From Winogradskyella psychrotolerans RS-3 (lineage in GTDB: Bacteria > Bacteroidota > Bacteroidia > Flavobacteriales > Flavobacteriaceae): a stretch of DNA of 64,000 nt. The notes beneath the pieces were generated by a model, which saw only the letters and a list, made by a program, of their open reading frames with translations, searched no databases and was not told the DNA's origin. This document shows, piece by piece, positions 49,765 through 58,419 of the stretch (the stretch's first letter is position 1; every line of letters begins with the position of its first letter). The stretch covers positions 163,177 through 227,176 of the forward strand of contig NZ_ATMR01000199.1 of NCBI RefSeq assembly GCF_000427335.1. The letters run 5' to 3'. A program made the position numbers and the translations under genes.

Positions 49765-50533
49765 TTTGGTTGTTTTTCGCTAAGATATTTCCAATACCGT
49801 TTTGGGATGTGTCTGATATGAAGTATCATGTTTTTTCGAGAGGCAATATTAGTGGCTTTAAAGTAATCTTGCCAAAGTTTTTGAAATTCAAATTCTTGAG
49901 TAGCAAAAAAGGCATCATCGGTTTTTGTAAAGTTGAAATTCTCAGGAAAATCCATATTTATAAGTTCTACTTTTTCTAAATCATAGAATAATCCATAACC
50001 ACGTTTAATATCATATATCACCCATTTTTGATCGGCATAACGTCTTTTAAAATGCTTTTCGATTAAAGGTAGCACGTTAAAATCGGGTTCTATGTTAGCA
50101 AAATAAATCTCATCTTTTGTTAAACGAAATCGTACAAAAGCTTCCATTCTATGTTTCTCACGTCCTACAGATTTAGCGATTTGCGCTATTTTTAAAATAG
50201 ACGAATGTGAATAATCTTTATCCACTTTTTTTGCTGGGAAAACGCATAGCGTATATAATCTAAAAGTAAGTCCTCTACTCCTATTTGCTCACTTAAAAAG
50301 GCATAGTATAATTGATAACTTCCTTGCGAAGACAGTTTAGATTTTATGCCTTTCCATACCCGATTAGCTTTTGCTTCATCCGTATAAATAGTTTCAATTT
50401 CTGCAAATAAACCGTGTTGCACCGTAAATTCATTTTGAATCGTTACTGATTTCAATTTATGGTCAAAAACATAAAAAATAGCAGATAGAAAGCCATCAAA
50501 CGTACCATCATATATCAGGTTTTTAGCATTCAT
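49761..50533 (-). CDS. TIGR03915-type DNA metabolism protein (DUF4130), frameshifted at 50226-50232
   Basis: Two frames (50533-50192 and 50225-49761) join into ~257 residues: NLIYDGTFDGFLSAIFYVFDHK at the N-terminus and a C-terminal DUF4130 part (VGREKHRMEAFVRFR, IEPDFNVLPLIEKHFKRRYADQKWVIYDIKRGYG, FQKLWQDYFKATNIASRKN). Such proteins are always found next to the radical-SAM protein encoded directly upstream and are thought to act with it in DNA repair or modification. On the coding strand seven A split the frame; eight would read SQQKKVDKDYSH continuously. The A-AAA-AAG heptamer lies in phase for a -1 shift. Confidence 0.87.
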
Positions 50534-51795
50534 CTACCCAAATAAATTCAATTGATTACTTAATGTTTTTTGATATTTACTAGTCGAATTTTGAAGTATA
50601 AAACCTTTTATTTTTTCTGGTGTTAAATCTCGTTTTTCAAACTGATTACTTTCACACACCATAAAGTACTGTGCTCTATTTAAAGCAACTCCTATTTTTT
50701 TGAGATGTTCCCAATTCAATTTTCTAAAGCGTCTGGCATTTATAATTTTAAACACCGACTTCATACCTAAACCTGGAATTCGCGCTAACATACGCTGGTC
50801 AGCTGTATTCACATCAACAGGGAATTCATGAAGATTTCGTAATGCCCAACTCAATTTAGGATCTACATCTAAATCTAAATTTTGATGTTGTTCGTTTAAA
50901 ATTTCACTGACATCAAAACCATAAAAACGCATTAACCAATCGGTTTGGTACAATCTATTTTCACGAAGCATAGGCACAGCGCTACCTATTTGTGGCAAGC
51001 GATTATCATAACTTATAGGCACATAACCCGAATAATAGACACGCTTTAAATTATAGCTTTTATAAAAATGATTTGAAGTTTGCATAATCTGAAAATCATT
51101 CTCACCACTAGCGCCAATAATCATCTGGGTGCTTTGACCAGCAGGAGCAAATTTAGGAGTGCTTTTAATGATTTTCTTTTCGGCATTATATTGAATGATT
51201 TCATTTTTAACCTTCAGCATTGGTTTAATAAAATCTTTACGCTTTTTATCTGGTGCTAATTTTTTTAATCCGGCTTCGGTCGGAATTTCAATATTCACAC
51301 TTAACCGGTCTGCGTAGAGTCCGGCTTCACGCATCAATTCATCCGACGCTCCAGGAATGGATTTTAAATGGATATAGCCATTAAAATTTTCTTCCAATCG
51401 TAATTTCTTCGCGACAGCCACCAAACGTTCCATGGTATAATCGGCACTTTTAAAAATACCTGAACTGAGAAATAGCCCTTCAATATAATTTCTGCGATAA
51501 AAATTAATGGTTAAATCTACCACTTCTTGCACTTTAAAAGCGGCACGTTTTACATCATTACTTTTTCGGGTGACGCAATAGGCACAATCGAAAATGCAAT
51601 GGTTAGTTAATAGAATTTTTAATAAAGATACACAGCGACCATCTTCGGTATAGGAATGACAAATTCCCATGCCTGTTGCATCTCCTAATCCTTTGTTGGT
51701 GTTGGCGCGTTTACTTCCGCTAGACGAACACGAAACGTCATACTTTGCAGCATCTGCAAGTATTTTTAATTTTCTTGGGTACGTTGAAAAGACAA
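50534..51795 (-). CDS. Radical-SAM DNA modification/repair protein, TIGR03916 type; start region frameshifted
   Basis: The family signature runs from LADAAKYDVSCSSSGSKR through GICHSYTEDGRCVSLLKILLTNHCIFDCAYC, with the radical-SAM CxxxCxxC as CIFDCAYC, to a helix-hairpin-helix (ARIPGLGMKSVFKIINARR). An internal ATG at 51670 leaves out the conserved N-terminus. A TTG at 51795 behind an AGGAGG Shine-Dalgarno gives LSFQRTQE, and one extra A in the run at 51770-51773 would join it to KLKILADAAKYDV. It is followed immediately by its usual partner. DNA is the presumed substrate, from the HhH domain and the pairing. Confidence 0.87.
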
Positions 51796-51802
51796 ATATT
51801 TT

Positions 51803-51808
51803 CCTCCT
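51803..51808 (-). promoter_or_regulatory. Shine-Dalgarno AGGAGG deciding a TTG start
   Basis: On the minus strand AGGAGG stands 7 nt before TTG 51795. A strong Shine-Dalgarno is uncommon in this window and supports the upstream start of the radical-SAM gene. Confidence 0.6.
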
Positions 51809-51835
51809 AAATCTTAAGTTAAAATCTTAAACACA

Positions 51836-51883
51836 AAATTACTACATTAAGTAGCTTATCCTTGCTTCATTTTGTAGTAATTT
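51836..51883. repeat. Inverted repeat between divergent genes
   Basis: A perfect 10-bp inverted repeat (AAATTACTAC / GTAGTAATTT) with a 28-bp loop lies between the radical-SAM and metalloprotease-like genes. A nearer GTAG offers an alternative, shorter stem. No T run follows, so an operator or mRNA-leader structure is possible. Confidence 0.5.
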
Positions 51884-51991
51884 AAATAATGATGGTTATT
51901 CGATGGATTTTATAATCAGGAATTCAAATGGGTTAATATTTTGATGATATCATTTAAATGTCGTCGGTTTTAAACCTTATTTTCCAAGCGT

Positions 51992-52591
51992 ATGAAAACA
52001 ATCATAATCATTACAATTTTAACCCTAAACCAAACTATGAGTGCACAGCACAAAATACCTGAAGATATAAGACCCAACGTAAAAACCGCTCTAGCTTATT
52101 ACCCACAATTGAAAAACACTAGTATTGAGTTCCGATTTAAGAAAAACATTAAGAAATCGACCATGCAAGCCAGACCTACATTTGGCAGTTTCTTTAAGAG
52201 TAGAAAAAATCGAAATTATGTAATCTTAATTAGTGAAAAGTTTCAAATTGCAGACAAAGAGTTTTTAACACGACATATTCCTGATGCTATTTTTATTGGC
52301 TGGATTGGTCATGAATTGGGACATATTATGGATTACCAAAACCGAAGCAAGCTCAATCTCATTTGGTTTGGACTTAAATATTTATTATCACAAAATCATA
52401 TTGTTGAAGCGGAACGTGCTGCAGACTCATTTGCTGTTGCCCATGGTATGGAAGATTATATTTTAAAAACGAAAGATTTTATTCTGAATAATGCGGATAT
52501 CACACAATCGTATAAAGATAGGATTAAGAAGTATTATTTATCGCCTGAAGAGATTATGGAATTGGTAGAACATCGTGATGGTTTGGAATGA
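51992..52591 (+). CDS. Secreted zinc metalloprotease-like protein (HELGH motif)
   Basis: A 199-residue protein with a signal peptide (cleavage near TMSAQ). The active-site motif is GHELGH (H107, E108, H111). A downstream EAERAADSFA helix (E139/E141, D145) could give the third zinc ligand, as in M48/M78-like proteases. The small size and absence of membrane helices besides the signal suggest a periplasmic enzyme. Family placement beyond gluzincin-like is uncertain. Confidence 0.75.
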   Translation: MKTIIIITILTLNQTMSAQHKIPEDIRPNVKTALAYYPQLKNTSIEFRFKKNIKKSTMQARPTFGSFFKSRKNRNYVILISEKFQIADKEFLTRHIPDAIFIGWIGHELGHIMDYQNRSKLNLIWFGLKYLLSQNHIVEAERAADSFAVAHGMEDYILKTKDFILNNADITQSYKDRIKKYYLSPEEIMELVEHRDGLE

Positions 52592-52610
52592 GAAGTATTG
52601 GATGTAAGTT

Positions 52611-52928
52611 TTATTTTGATCGCTTAATTTTTGGTGCATTTTGACGTGTATCAAAAACGTCAGCTATTTTTATAAATCTGTTTTCCAAATCCAACGAATA
52701 AATCACTTTGTAGTTTTTAAATATTAAATAGCGATAAAGATTTTTTTTATGTTTTAGCAACTCCTCTTCTTGTCCTATTTGTGGTGCATGGATCAACTTA
52801 TTTGTTTCGTTGATTATCCATTTTAGATGTTTTTTAGCACTATTAGAACCTGCTTTATTTTCATAAAACTTATAAATTTCATCAAGCTGAATTTCAGCCA
52901 ATTCAGACCAAATAATTTTAAAAGCCAT
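52611..52928 (-). CDS. RelE/ParE-family toxin
   Basis: A 105-residue protein with the ParE fold: an N-terminal IIWSELAEIQLDEIYKFYENKAG helix pair, LIHAPQIGQEE, and the C-terminal strands LYRYLIFKNYKVIYSLDLENRFIKIADVFDTRQNP-like. It would act on gyrase (ParE) or mRNA (RelE); the sequence does not decide. Its ATG overlaps the antitoxin stop by one base, the usual coupled arrangement. Confidence 0.9.
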   Translation of the reverse strand: MAFKIIWSELAEIQLDEIYKFYENKAGSNSAKKHLKWIINETNKLIHAPQIGQEEELLKHKKNLYRYLIFKNYKVIYSLDLENRFIKIADVFDTRQNAPKIKRSK

Positions 52929-53161
52929 TATTCATATTTTGCTAAAAGCTCAGTACTGGTTTTAAATCGGTTGTTTATGAAATCAGATTCAGATTTATCA
53001 ATTCTGCTATCCAATTCATCTTGAGTCATCGGCTCAACGTTTCGCTCTTTATCTGACTCTTTTTCTTTTCTTAAAATTTTTTCAAGACGTGAAACAGCCC
53101 CTTCACTTTGAAGTTTTAAAAATTCCTGTACAAATTCTATTTTTCGAGCTTCTAAATTCAT
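52928..53161 (-). CDS. Antitoxin of the ParE/RelE pair
   Basis: A 77-residue charged helical protein (SRLEKILRKEKESDKERNVEPMTQDELDSRIDKSESDF). Size, charge and overlap with the toxin gene identify it as the antitoxin. Its DNA-binding domain is not of an obvious class. The DELDSRIDKSESD pattern recurs in flavobacterial antitoxins. The operon has a TATCTTTG promoter box 18 bp upstream. Confidence 0.8.
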   Translation of the reverse strand: MNLEARKIEFVQEFLKLQSEGAVSRLEKILRKEKESDKERNVEPMTQDELDSRIDKSESDFINNRFKTSTELLAKYE

Positions 53162-53178
53162 TTTAATCAGCTTTTTAT

Positions 53179-53186
53179 CAAAGATA
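53179..53186 (-). promoter_or_regulatory. Bacteroidota -7 box for the toxin-antitoxin operon
   Basis: The minus strand reads TATCTTTG, an exact TAnnTTTG match just upstream of the antitoxin start. Confidence 0.5.
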
Positions 53187-53265
53187 CAAAATGACCAATT
53201 TAAAATTTTATTTTCTTACGTAAATGAATAATAGCGCGTGCTTAGCGATTCTATTCTCTAAATAC

Positions 53266-54792
53266 TTAAGATTCATTCACAAAAGCTTCCCAATCTTTAA
53301 ATTTTTCGTCGCCCATGACGCGTTCCATTTTTACTTGGCCGCCTTTCTTTTTGTTTCTTTCGTTCCAGTCATAAAAACGATTTGGTGAAATCACTTTAAC
53401 TTTTACACCTTTTAGGGCTTTACTTCTAGCCACTTTATAATTTTTATTAGCTATTTTTAAGCTTTCGTCTAATGCGTCTGCAATGGTGGAGTTGTCAATA
53501 CCTTTTAAGTCCGATCCTATATACCAATAGTGATAAAATTCATCATCGTCACCACGTTTGGCACAGATGGTATATTCAGGAATTGTAGTATCGAATTGCT
53601 CCTCTAATTCTCGCATGGCTGCATCCATTTTATTAACGGATAATTGCGAACCCACGGTGTTTAAAAAGAATTTCGTGCGTCCTGTAATTTTAATTTCGGC
53701 GCGTTCAATATTAGTGAATTCAATGGTATCCCCAATAAGGTATCTCCACGCTCCACTAACGGTACTAATTATTAAAACGTAATCTTGATTCAACTCCACT
53801 TGATCTAAAGTTAAGGCTGGAGCGCGGTCATTGAGCGAACCATCTTCATTAATATAATCGGGTTTAAAGGGCACAAATTCAAAATAAATACCATTATCGG
53901 TATTCAACTGCATGGCATCTGTTTCTGGTCTCACTTGTGTGGCAATGTAACCTTCTGATGCCAAATAGGTATCGATAACTGTGATTGGTTTACCTAACAA
54001 GGCATTAAAACTTTTCTTGTAGGGACCAAAAGCGACTCCTCCAGATGTATAAACTTGTAGGTTTGGCCAAATTTCATGAATATTATTCAAATTATGATAG
54101 TCTATCACTTTTTGAAGCATTAATTCTATCCACGATGGAATACCACTCAACGCACCAATATCCCAATCTTTTGCACGTTCTGCAATGCGCTGCACACGTT
54201 CATCCCAATCTTCAATTTGCGATATTTCTTCACCTGGTTTGTAATAACCTCTAAACCACGACGGAATATTACTCGCACTAATGCCACTGATTTCACCTTC
54301 GAGATGATCATTGTTTTCTTCTAAATCGGTAGAGCTACCGAGCATCATAATTTCCTTTTCGAAAAAATCTGCAGGTAAATCAAAATTCTTTAAGGCAAAA
54401 ACCTGTTTGATTCCGGCATTTCTTATGGCATCAATCATGTCATCTGTTACCGGAATTCGTTTACTTGTTTTCCCTGTGGTGCCAGAACTCAACGCAAAGT
54501 ATGAGGGTTTCCCTGGCCACGTGACGTTACTTTCGCCTTCATGGTATTTATGCCACCAGTGTTTGTTTATTTTATTGTAATCAAAATACGGCACATGCTT
54601 AGCAAAACTTTGTTGCAAATTGGCTGCTTCAAGTATGGTTTCAAAATCATAAAGCGTTCCAAATTGTGTACTCTTAGCTGCTTCAAGTAATTCTTTGAGC
54701 ACTTGTTCTTGAGCTTCCTCATGAATGACTTCAGACGTAAACGTATCCTTCAGTTCAATAACTCCTTTTATAATGTTTCCTAGTATAGCCAT
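53266..54792 (-). CDS. GH3 auxin-responsive-promoter family protein (acyl-adenylating enzyme)
   Basis: A 508-residue protein of the ANL-like GH3 family. Elements include YFALSSGTTGKTSKRIPVTDDM (P-loop-like ATP motif), IYFEFVPF, GAWRYLIGDTIEFTN and KITGRTKFFLNTVGSQL. Plant GH3 enzymes join amino acids to acyl hormones through acyl-adenylates. The bacterial substrate is unknown. Complete length, with the start MAILGNIIKGVIELKDTF conserved in Bacteroidota. It lies 28 bp downstream of the Csp gene, on the same strand. Confidence 0.9.
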   Translation of the reverse strand: MAILGNIIKGVIELKDTFTSEVIHEEAQEQVLKELLEAAKSTQFGTLYDFETILEAANLQQSFAKHVPYFDYNKINKHWWHKYHEGESNVTWPGKPSYFALSSGTTGKTSKRIPVTDDMIDAIRNAGIKQVFALKNFDLPADFFEKEIMMLGSSTDLEENNDHLEGEISGISASNIPSWFRGYYKPGEEISQIEDWDERVQRIAERAKDWDIGALSGIPSWIELMLQKVIDYHNLNNIHEIWPNLQVYTSGGVAFGPYKKSFNALLGKPITVIDTYLASEGYIATQVRPETDAMQLNTDNGIYFEFVPFKPDYINEDGSLNDRAPALTLDQVELNQDYVLIISTVSGAWRYLIGDTIEFTNIERAEIKITGRTKFFLNTVGSQLSVNKMDAAMRELEEQFDTTIPEYTICAKRGDDDEFYHYWYIGSDLKGIDNSTIADALDESLKIANKNYKVARSKALKGVKVKVISPNRFYDWNERNKKKGGQVKMERVMGDEKFKDWEAFVNES

Positions 54793-54820
54793 TTTTTAAT
54801 TTCAAGTTTTGATTCTATTA

Positions 54821-55138
54821 TTATGCTGCAATTTTTCTACACGCTTCAGCACATGCTCTACATGATTTAGCACATTCTATACAGTGTTCGTGTTTATGTT
54901 CTTCGCAATGATCTGCACAATACTCACAAATTTCTGCACATAATAAGGCATATTGCTTAATGTATGCACTGTCTGACGTCATCATTTTAAGTAAAGCATC
55001 ACAAGCATCGGCACATTGTATACAACATTTTGGACAGTCGTTCATGCTCTCTTTTCCTGCCATTTCCGTTAGGCAAATTCTACAATCCACTATACATTTC
55101 TGACAGGCTTCAATCGCATTTCTATAAATCGCTTTCAT
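54821..55138 (-). CDS. Four-helix-bundle copper-binding protein (Csp/DUF326)
   Basis: A 105-residue protein with Cys residues lining predicted helices (ACQKCIVDCRICL, CPKCCIQCADACDALL, CAEICEYCADHCEEH, CIECAKSCRACAEACR). This is the pattern of Csp copper-storage proteins, which bind many Cu(I) ions in a four-helix core. No signal peptide is seen, so it is the cytosolic type (Csp3-like). A His-rich stretch (HCEEHKHEHC) joins the last two helices. Confidence 0.93.
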   Translation of the reverse strand: MKAIYRNAIEACQKCIVDCRICLTEMAGKESMNDCPKCCIQCADACDALLKMMTSDSAYIKQYALLCAEICEYCADHCEEHKHEHCIECAKSCRACAEACRKIAA

Positions 55139-55231
55139 AATTATTGTGTTTAGAATTATTTTTACTAATATCCAATAACGACCTTAAAGAGACTATTCCG
55201 ATTCCTAAAAGAATTAACCCATTTAGTAAAA

Positions 55232-55374
55232 ATGCAAAGTGACTGCATCTTATGTAAAAGCAAATTGTATGAAGCTGACGTGATTCAACTATCAGAAGTT
55301 AAAGCTGTTATTTTTAATCTACAGGTGATATTTCGGTATTACACGGCTTGGACGCTAAAACTATTGATGATTAG
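55232..55374 (+). pseudogene. Remnant of a DUF421/YetF-like C-terminus
   Basis: The frame from 55232 reads LYEADVIQLSEVKAVIFNLQ. Shifting by one base near 55322 continues GDISVLHGLDAKTIDD and a stop at 55374. 'LSEVKAV[IV]xxxxGDISVLHG' is what I recall at the end of YetF/DUF421 membrane proteins. The rest of that gene is absent, so this looks like a deleted and frameshifted relic. Recognition from memory only; alternatively chance. Confidence 0.35.
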
Positions 55375-55489
55375 ATTATGGGTTTTTAAAATTTACGTTA
55401 TAATTTCAAACTTAAAACTTAAGACTGATTTCTTTAAAAAACCTAAATTTCCTTAGTATCAATTTAGGAATTTCTTCGTAAAATTTATG

Positions 55490-55497
55490 TAGTTTTG
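55490..55497 (+). promoter_or_regulatory. Bacteroidota -7 box for gcvT
   Basis: TAGTTTTG matches TAnnTTTG, 26 bp upstream of the gcvT start. Confidence 0.55.
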
Positions 55498-55523
55498 CAC
55501 ATCTAAAATTAAAACAATTCACA

Positions 55524-56606
55524 ATGAAAGATACTACTTTATCCTCTACTCACGAAGCACTTGGTGCTAAAATGGTTCCTTTTGCTGGCTATAACATGCC
55601 TGTACAATATGAAGGTGTAAATATAGAACACGAAACGGTTAGAACATCGGTTGGTGTTTTTGATGTTTCTCATATGGGTGAATTTTTAATTGAAGGTCCA
55701 CATGCTTTAGAATTGATTCAAAACGTATCGAGTAATGATGCTTCTAAATTAGAAATTGGAAAAGCACAATACAGCTGTTTACCAAATGATGATGGTGGTG
55801 TTGTAGATGATTTAATCATTTATAAATTAAAAGAAGAAACATACTTATTGGTCGTTAATGCTAGTAATATTGAAAAGGATTGGAACTGGATATCCTCTAA
55901 AAACGATGTTGGTGCTGAGATGCGCGATTTAAGCGAAGCGTATTCGTTATTAGCCATACAAGGTCCAAAGGCTGTTGAAGCGATGCAGTCTATAACGAGT
56001 CATGATTTATCTGCCATAAAATTCTACAATTTTGTAGTTGGTGATTTTGCGGGTGTTGAAAATGTTATTATTTCTGCTACAGGATATACTGGTAGTGGTG
56101 GCTTTGAGATTTACTGTAAAAACACAGAAGTAAAACAAATTTGGGATAAAGTTTTTGAAGCTGGAGCTGATTTCGGAATTAAGCCCATAGGTTTAGCTGC
56201 AAGAGATACGTTGCGTTTAGAAATGGGTTACTGTTTATATGGTAATGATATTGACGATACGACGTCGCCAATTGAAGCAGGTTTAGGTTGGGTTTGTAAA
56301 TTTAACAAAGACTTTACGAACAGCGACGCTTTAAAAGCAGAAAAAGAGCACACTCCTGAAAATAAATTAGTCGCCTTTAAATTAGATGAACGTGGTGTTC
56401 CACGTCATGGTTACGATATTGTAGATAGCAGCGGAAAAACGATTGGTAAAGTTACTTCTGGTACTATGAGTCCTAGTTTAGGGATTGGTATTGGTATGGG
56501 TTATGTACCAACTGTATTTTCTAAAGTGGATAGTAAAATATTTATTCAGGTGCGTAAAAAAGCCATTCCAGCAACTGTCGTAAAGGCCCCTTTTTATAAA
56601 GGATAA
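55524..56606 (+). CDS. gcvT: Glycine cleavage system T protein (aminomethyltransferase)
   Basis: A 360-residue protein of normal length. Conserved parts are [32 protein letters not shown] (folate site Asp), [20 protein letters not shown], and the C-terminal [28 protein letters not shown]. It moves the methylene group from the H-protein-bound aminomethyl to tetrahydrofolate. The P and H genes are elsewhere. The epimerase gene follows 23 bp downstream. Confidence 0.97.
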   Translation: MKDTTLSSTHEALGAKMVPFAGYNMPVQYEGVNIEHETVRTSVGVFDVSHMGEFLIEGPHALELIQNVSSNDASKLEIGKAQYSCLPNDDGGVVDDLIIYKLKEETYLLVVNASNIEKDWNWISSKNDVGAEMRDLSEAYSLLAIQGPKAVEAMQSITSHDLSAIKFYNFVVGDFAGVENVIISATGYTGSGGFEIYCKNTEVKQIWDKVFEAGADFGIKPIGLAARDTLRLEMGYCLYGNDIDDTTSPIEAGLGWVCKFNKDFTNSDALKAEKEHTPENKLVAFKLDERGVPRHGYDIVDSSGKTIGKVTSGTMSPSLGIGIGMGYVPTVFSKVDSKIFIQVRKKAIPATVVKAPFYKG

Positions 56607-56629
56607 ATTTCTAGCGTGTAGTTTGATTA

Positions 56630-57469
56630 ATGACGAAGAAAAATTTAGATCCTCAAAAGCACCGTATATTAATACTTGGAGCTAGCGGTTATATTGGTAA
56701 TGCCATTTATAAGGAATTAGGCCCTTATTTTAAAACCTTCGGAACTTATAGAACACCGACAAAAGCCTTTAAAGCCAATACTCAATTTTTTCCTTATAAT
56801 TTGGAAGAAGATGATGTTTATGAAATTTTAGAGGCTTGTAAACCAACCATTATTATTTCTGCACTTCGCGGAAATTTTAATGCGCAGACTATTGTACACC
56901 AACATATTGCTGAATATGCCCTGAGCTTTGGTTCCAAGATTATTTTTCTGTCTTCTGCTAATGTGTTTGATGCTTATAGTAAATTTCCAAGTTATGAATT
57001 AGACAAAACACTAAGTCATAGTATTTATGGCCATTTCAAAATAAAAATTGAAAATTTATTATTACGTCTTCCTGAAAAACAAGTCGCTATAATTAGAGTT
57101 CCTATGATATTTGGTGCGACTTCACCAAGAATTGAGGAATTAAAACAAGCCATTTTAGAAGATGAATCTGTTGAAGTATTTCCGAATTTAATAATGAATG
57201 TGATGCTCGATAAAAAGCTGACCCAACAAATTCATTATATCATAAATAGAAATAAATATGGAGTTTTTCACTTAGGAAGTACCGATTTAGTGCATCATGA
57301 TGATTATACGAAAGAAATTCTCGGTATTTTATCAGATAAAAAAGTAGTATTAAAACAAGTGTATACTACAAATGAAGACCGGTATTTAGCCGTGCTTCCA
57401 AAGTTTAATAAACTGCCTAAACACCTTCAAATTACGAGTCAACATATATTAGAAGAACTGGGGAGGTAA
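56630..57469 (+). CDS. NAD-dependent epimerase/dehydratase-like SDR (RmlD-type)
   Basis: A 279-residue extended SDR. The Rossmann motif is ILILGASGYIGNAIYKEL, the region after strand 4 is IFLSSANVFDAYSKFPSYELD, and the catalytic YxxxK position is occupied by IYGHFKIKIENLL. A C-terminal substrate domain follows (FHLGSTDLVHHDDYTKEIL). It resembles dTDP-4-dehydrorhamnose reductases, but the sugar substrate is not known. It is directly followed by the TGTTCAG repeat tract. Confidence 0.87.
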   Translation: MTKKNLDPQKHRILILGASGYIGNAIYKELGPYFKTFGTYRTPTKAFKANTQFFPYNLEEDDVYEILEACKPTIIISALRGNFNAQTIVHQHIAEYALSFGSKIIFLSSANVFDAYSKFPSYELDKTLSHSIYGHFKIKIENLLLRLPEKQVAIIRVPMIFGATSPRIEELKQAILEDESVEVFPNLIMNVMLDKKLTQQIHYIINRNKYGVFHLGSTDLVHHDDYTKEILGILSDKKVVLKQVYTTNEDRYLAVLPKFNKLPKHLQITSQHILEELGR

Positions 57470-57470
57470 G

Positions 57471-57582
57471 TGTTCAGTGTTCAGTGTTCAGTGTTCAGTG
57501 TTCAGTGTTCAGTGTTCAGTGTTCAGTGTTCAGTGTTCAGTGTTCAGTGTTCAGTGTTCAGTGTTCAGTGTTCAGTGTTCAG
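57471..57582. repeat. Perfect heptanucleotide tandem repeat, (TGTTCAG)16
   Basis: Sixteen exact copies (112 bp) start right after the epimerase stop codon. Being a multiple of seven, not three, it would change frame with each copy if translated. No gene is encoded. Confidence 0.97.
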
Positions 57583-57664
57583 TTTATAAATCAAAAAAAA
57601 TATAACTAAACTTACCTTAAACGGTTTATAATTTTTATTAATTTTAAAATATAAAAATCACATT

Positions 57665-57952
57665 ATGAAATTAGACGACGCTATCATAGAAAAGAGGTTA
57701 TTACACTTACCAGATTGGGATTATTTCGACAATGCAATTCATGCCGAGTTTGAATTCGACAATTTTAAAGATTGTTTTAGTGCCATGAGCAGAATTGCTT
57801 TTGAGTGTGAGGCACAAAACCACCATCCTAATTGGAGTAATACTTATAATGTTTTGAAAATAACGCTATCCACGCATGATGAAGATGGTGTCACACTTAA
57901 AGATTTCAAATTAGCAGAAGCGATTGAGGCTATTGTGGAGGTTGAGGAATAG
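57665..57952 (+). CDS. phhB: Pterin-4a-carbinolamine dehydratase
   Basis: A 95-residue protein with the PCD/DCoH signature: FDNFKDCFSAMSRIAFECEAQNHHPNWSNTYNVLKITLSTHD, in which HHPNW carries the catalytic His pair. It dehydrates 4a-hydroxytetrahydropterin formed by aromatic amino acid hydroxylases. The gene is framed by two heptanucleotide repeat tracts; its TAG stop shares its last base with the first copy of the downstream tract. Confidence 0.93.
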   Translation: MKLDDAIIEKRLLHLPDWDYFDNAIHAEFEFDNFKDCFSAMSRIAFECEAQNHHPNWSNTYNVLKITLSTHDEDGVTLKDFKLAEAIEAIVEVEE

Positions 57953-58119
57953 TTGATGGTTGATGGTTGATGGTTGATGGTTGATGGTTGATGGTTGATG
58001 GTTGATGGTTGATGGTTGATGGTTGATGGTTGATGGTTGATGGTTGATGGTTGATGGTTGATGGTTGATGGTTGATGGTTGATGGTTGATGGTTGATGGT
58101 TGATGGTTGATGGTTGATG
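57952..58119. repeat. Perfect heptanucleotide tandem repeat, (GTTGATG)24
   Basis: Twenty-four exact copies (168 bp) begin at the last base of the phhB stop. A long antisense reading frame (INHQPST repeats) arises only because the tract lacks stops in that direction. Confidence 0.97.
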
Positions 58120-58419
58120 GTTGAATTTAAAAATCTCGGAGTGGTTAAACAACTATAATCTAACTTTATTATATAAAATGAAGTTTTTGATAGAGATTAT
58201 TCTAATTAGGCGTCATATGTCAAGTTTTAGACGGTTTTAATCATGAATCTTATATTTTTTTACATTTAGCGTCATTCTATTCAAACAATTTCAATATTTT
58301 CTTAGATTTGCTATGGTTAAAATTTCACTACCTATAATTTCAGTGTTATTTTTTATACACGACACAAAAACATAATCGTTAACAGATTCCTGCTTACAGG
58401 AACTAAAAATATATTTAAG
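58120..58419. other. 300-bp gap: AT-rich leader with promoter and small hairpin, no gene seen
   Basis: Between the repeat tract and yebC there is no credible reading frame. A TAGATTTG box (58303-58310) and a TTCCTG/CAGGAA hairpin (58387-58402) in the yebC leader are the only elements recognised. Confidence 0.6.
58303..58310 (+). promoter_or_regulatory. Bacteroidota -7 box for yebC
   Basis: TAGATTTG matches TAnnTTTG. It would give a ~100-nt leader containing the hairpin at 58387-58402. Confidence 0.5.

Noticed and set aside
57844..58152. Minus-strand reading frame of 102 codons rich in NHQPSTI
   Set aside because: It is a by-product of the (GTTGATG)24 tract, which has no stop in that frame; the remainder is antisense to phhB.
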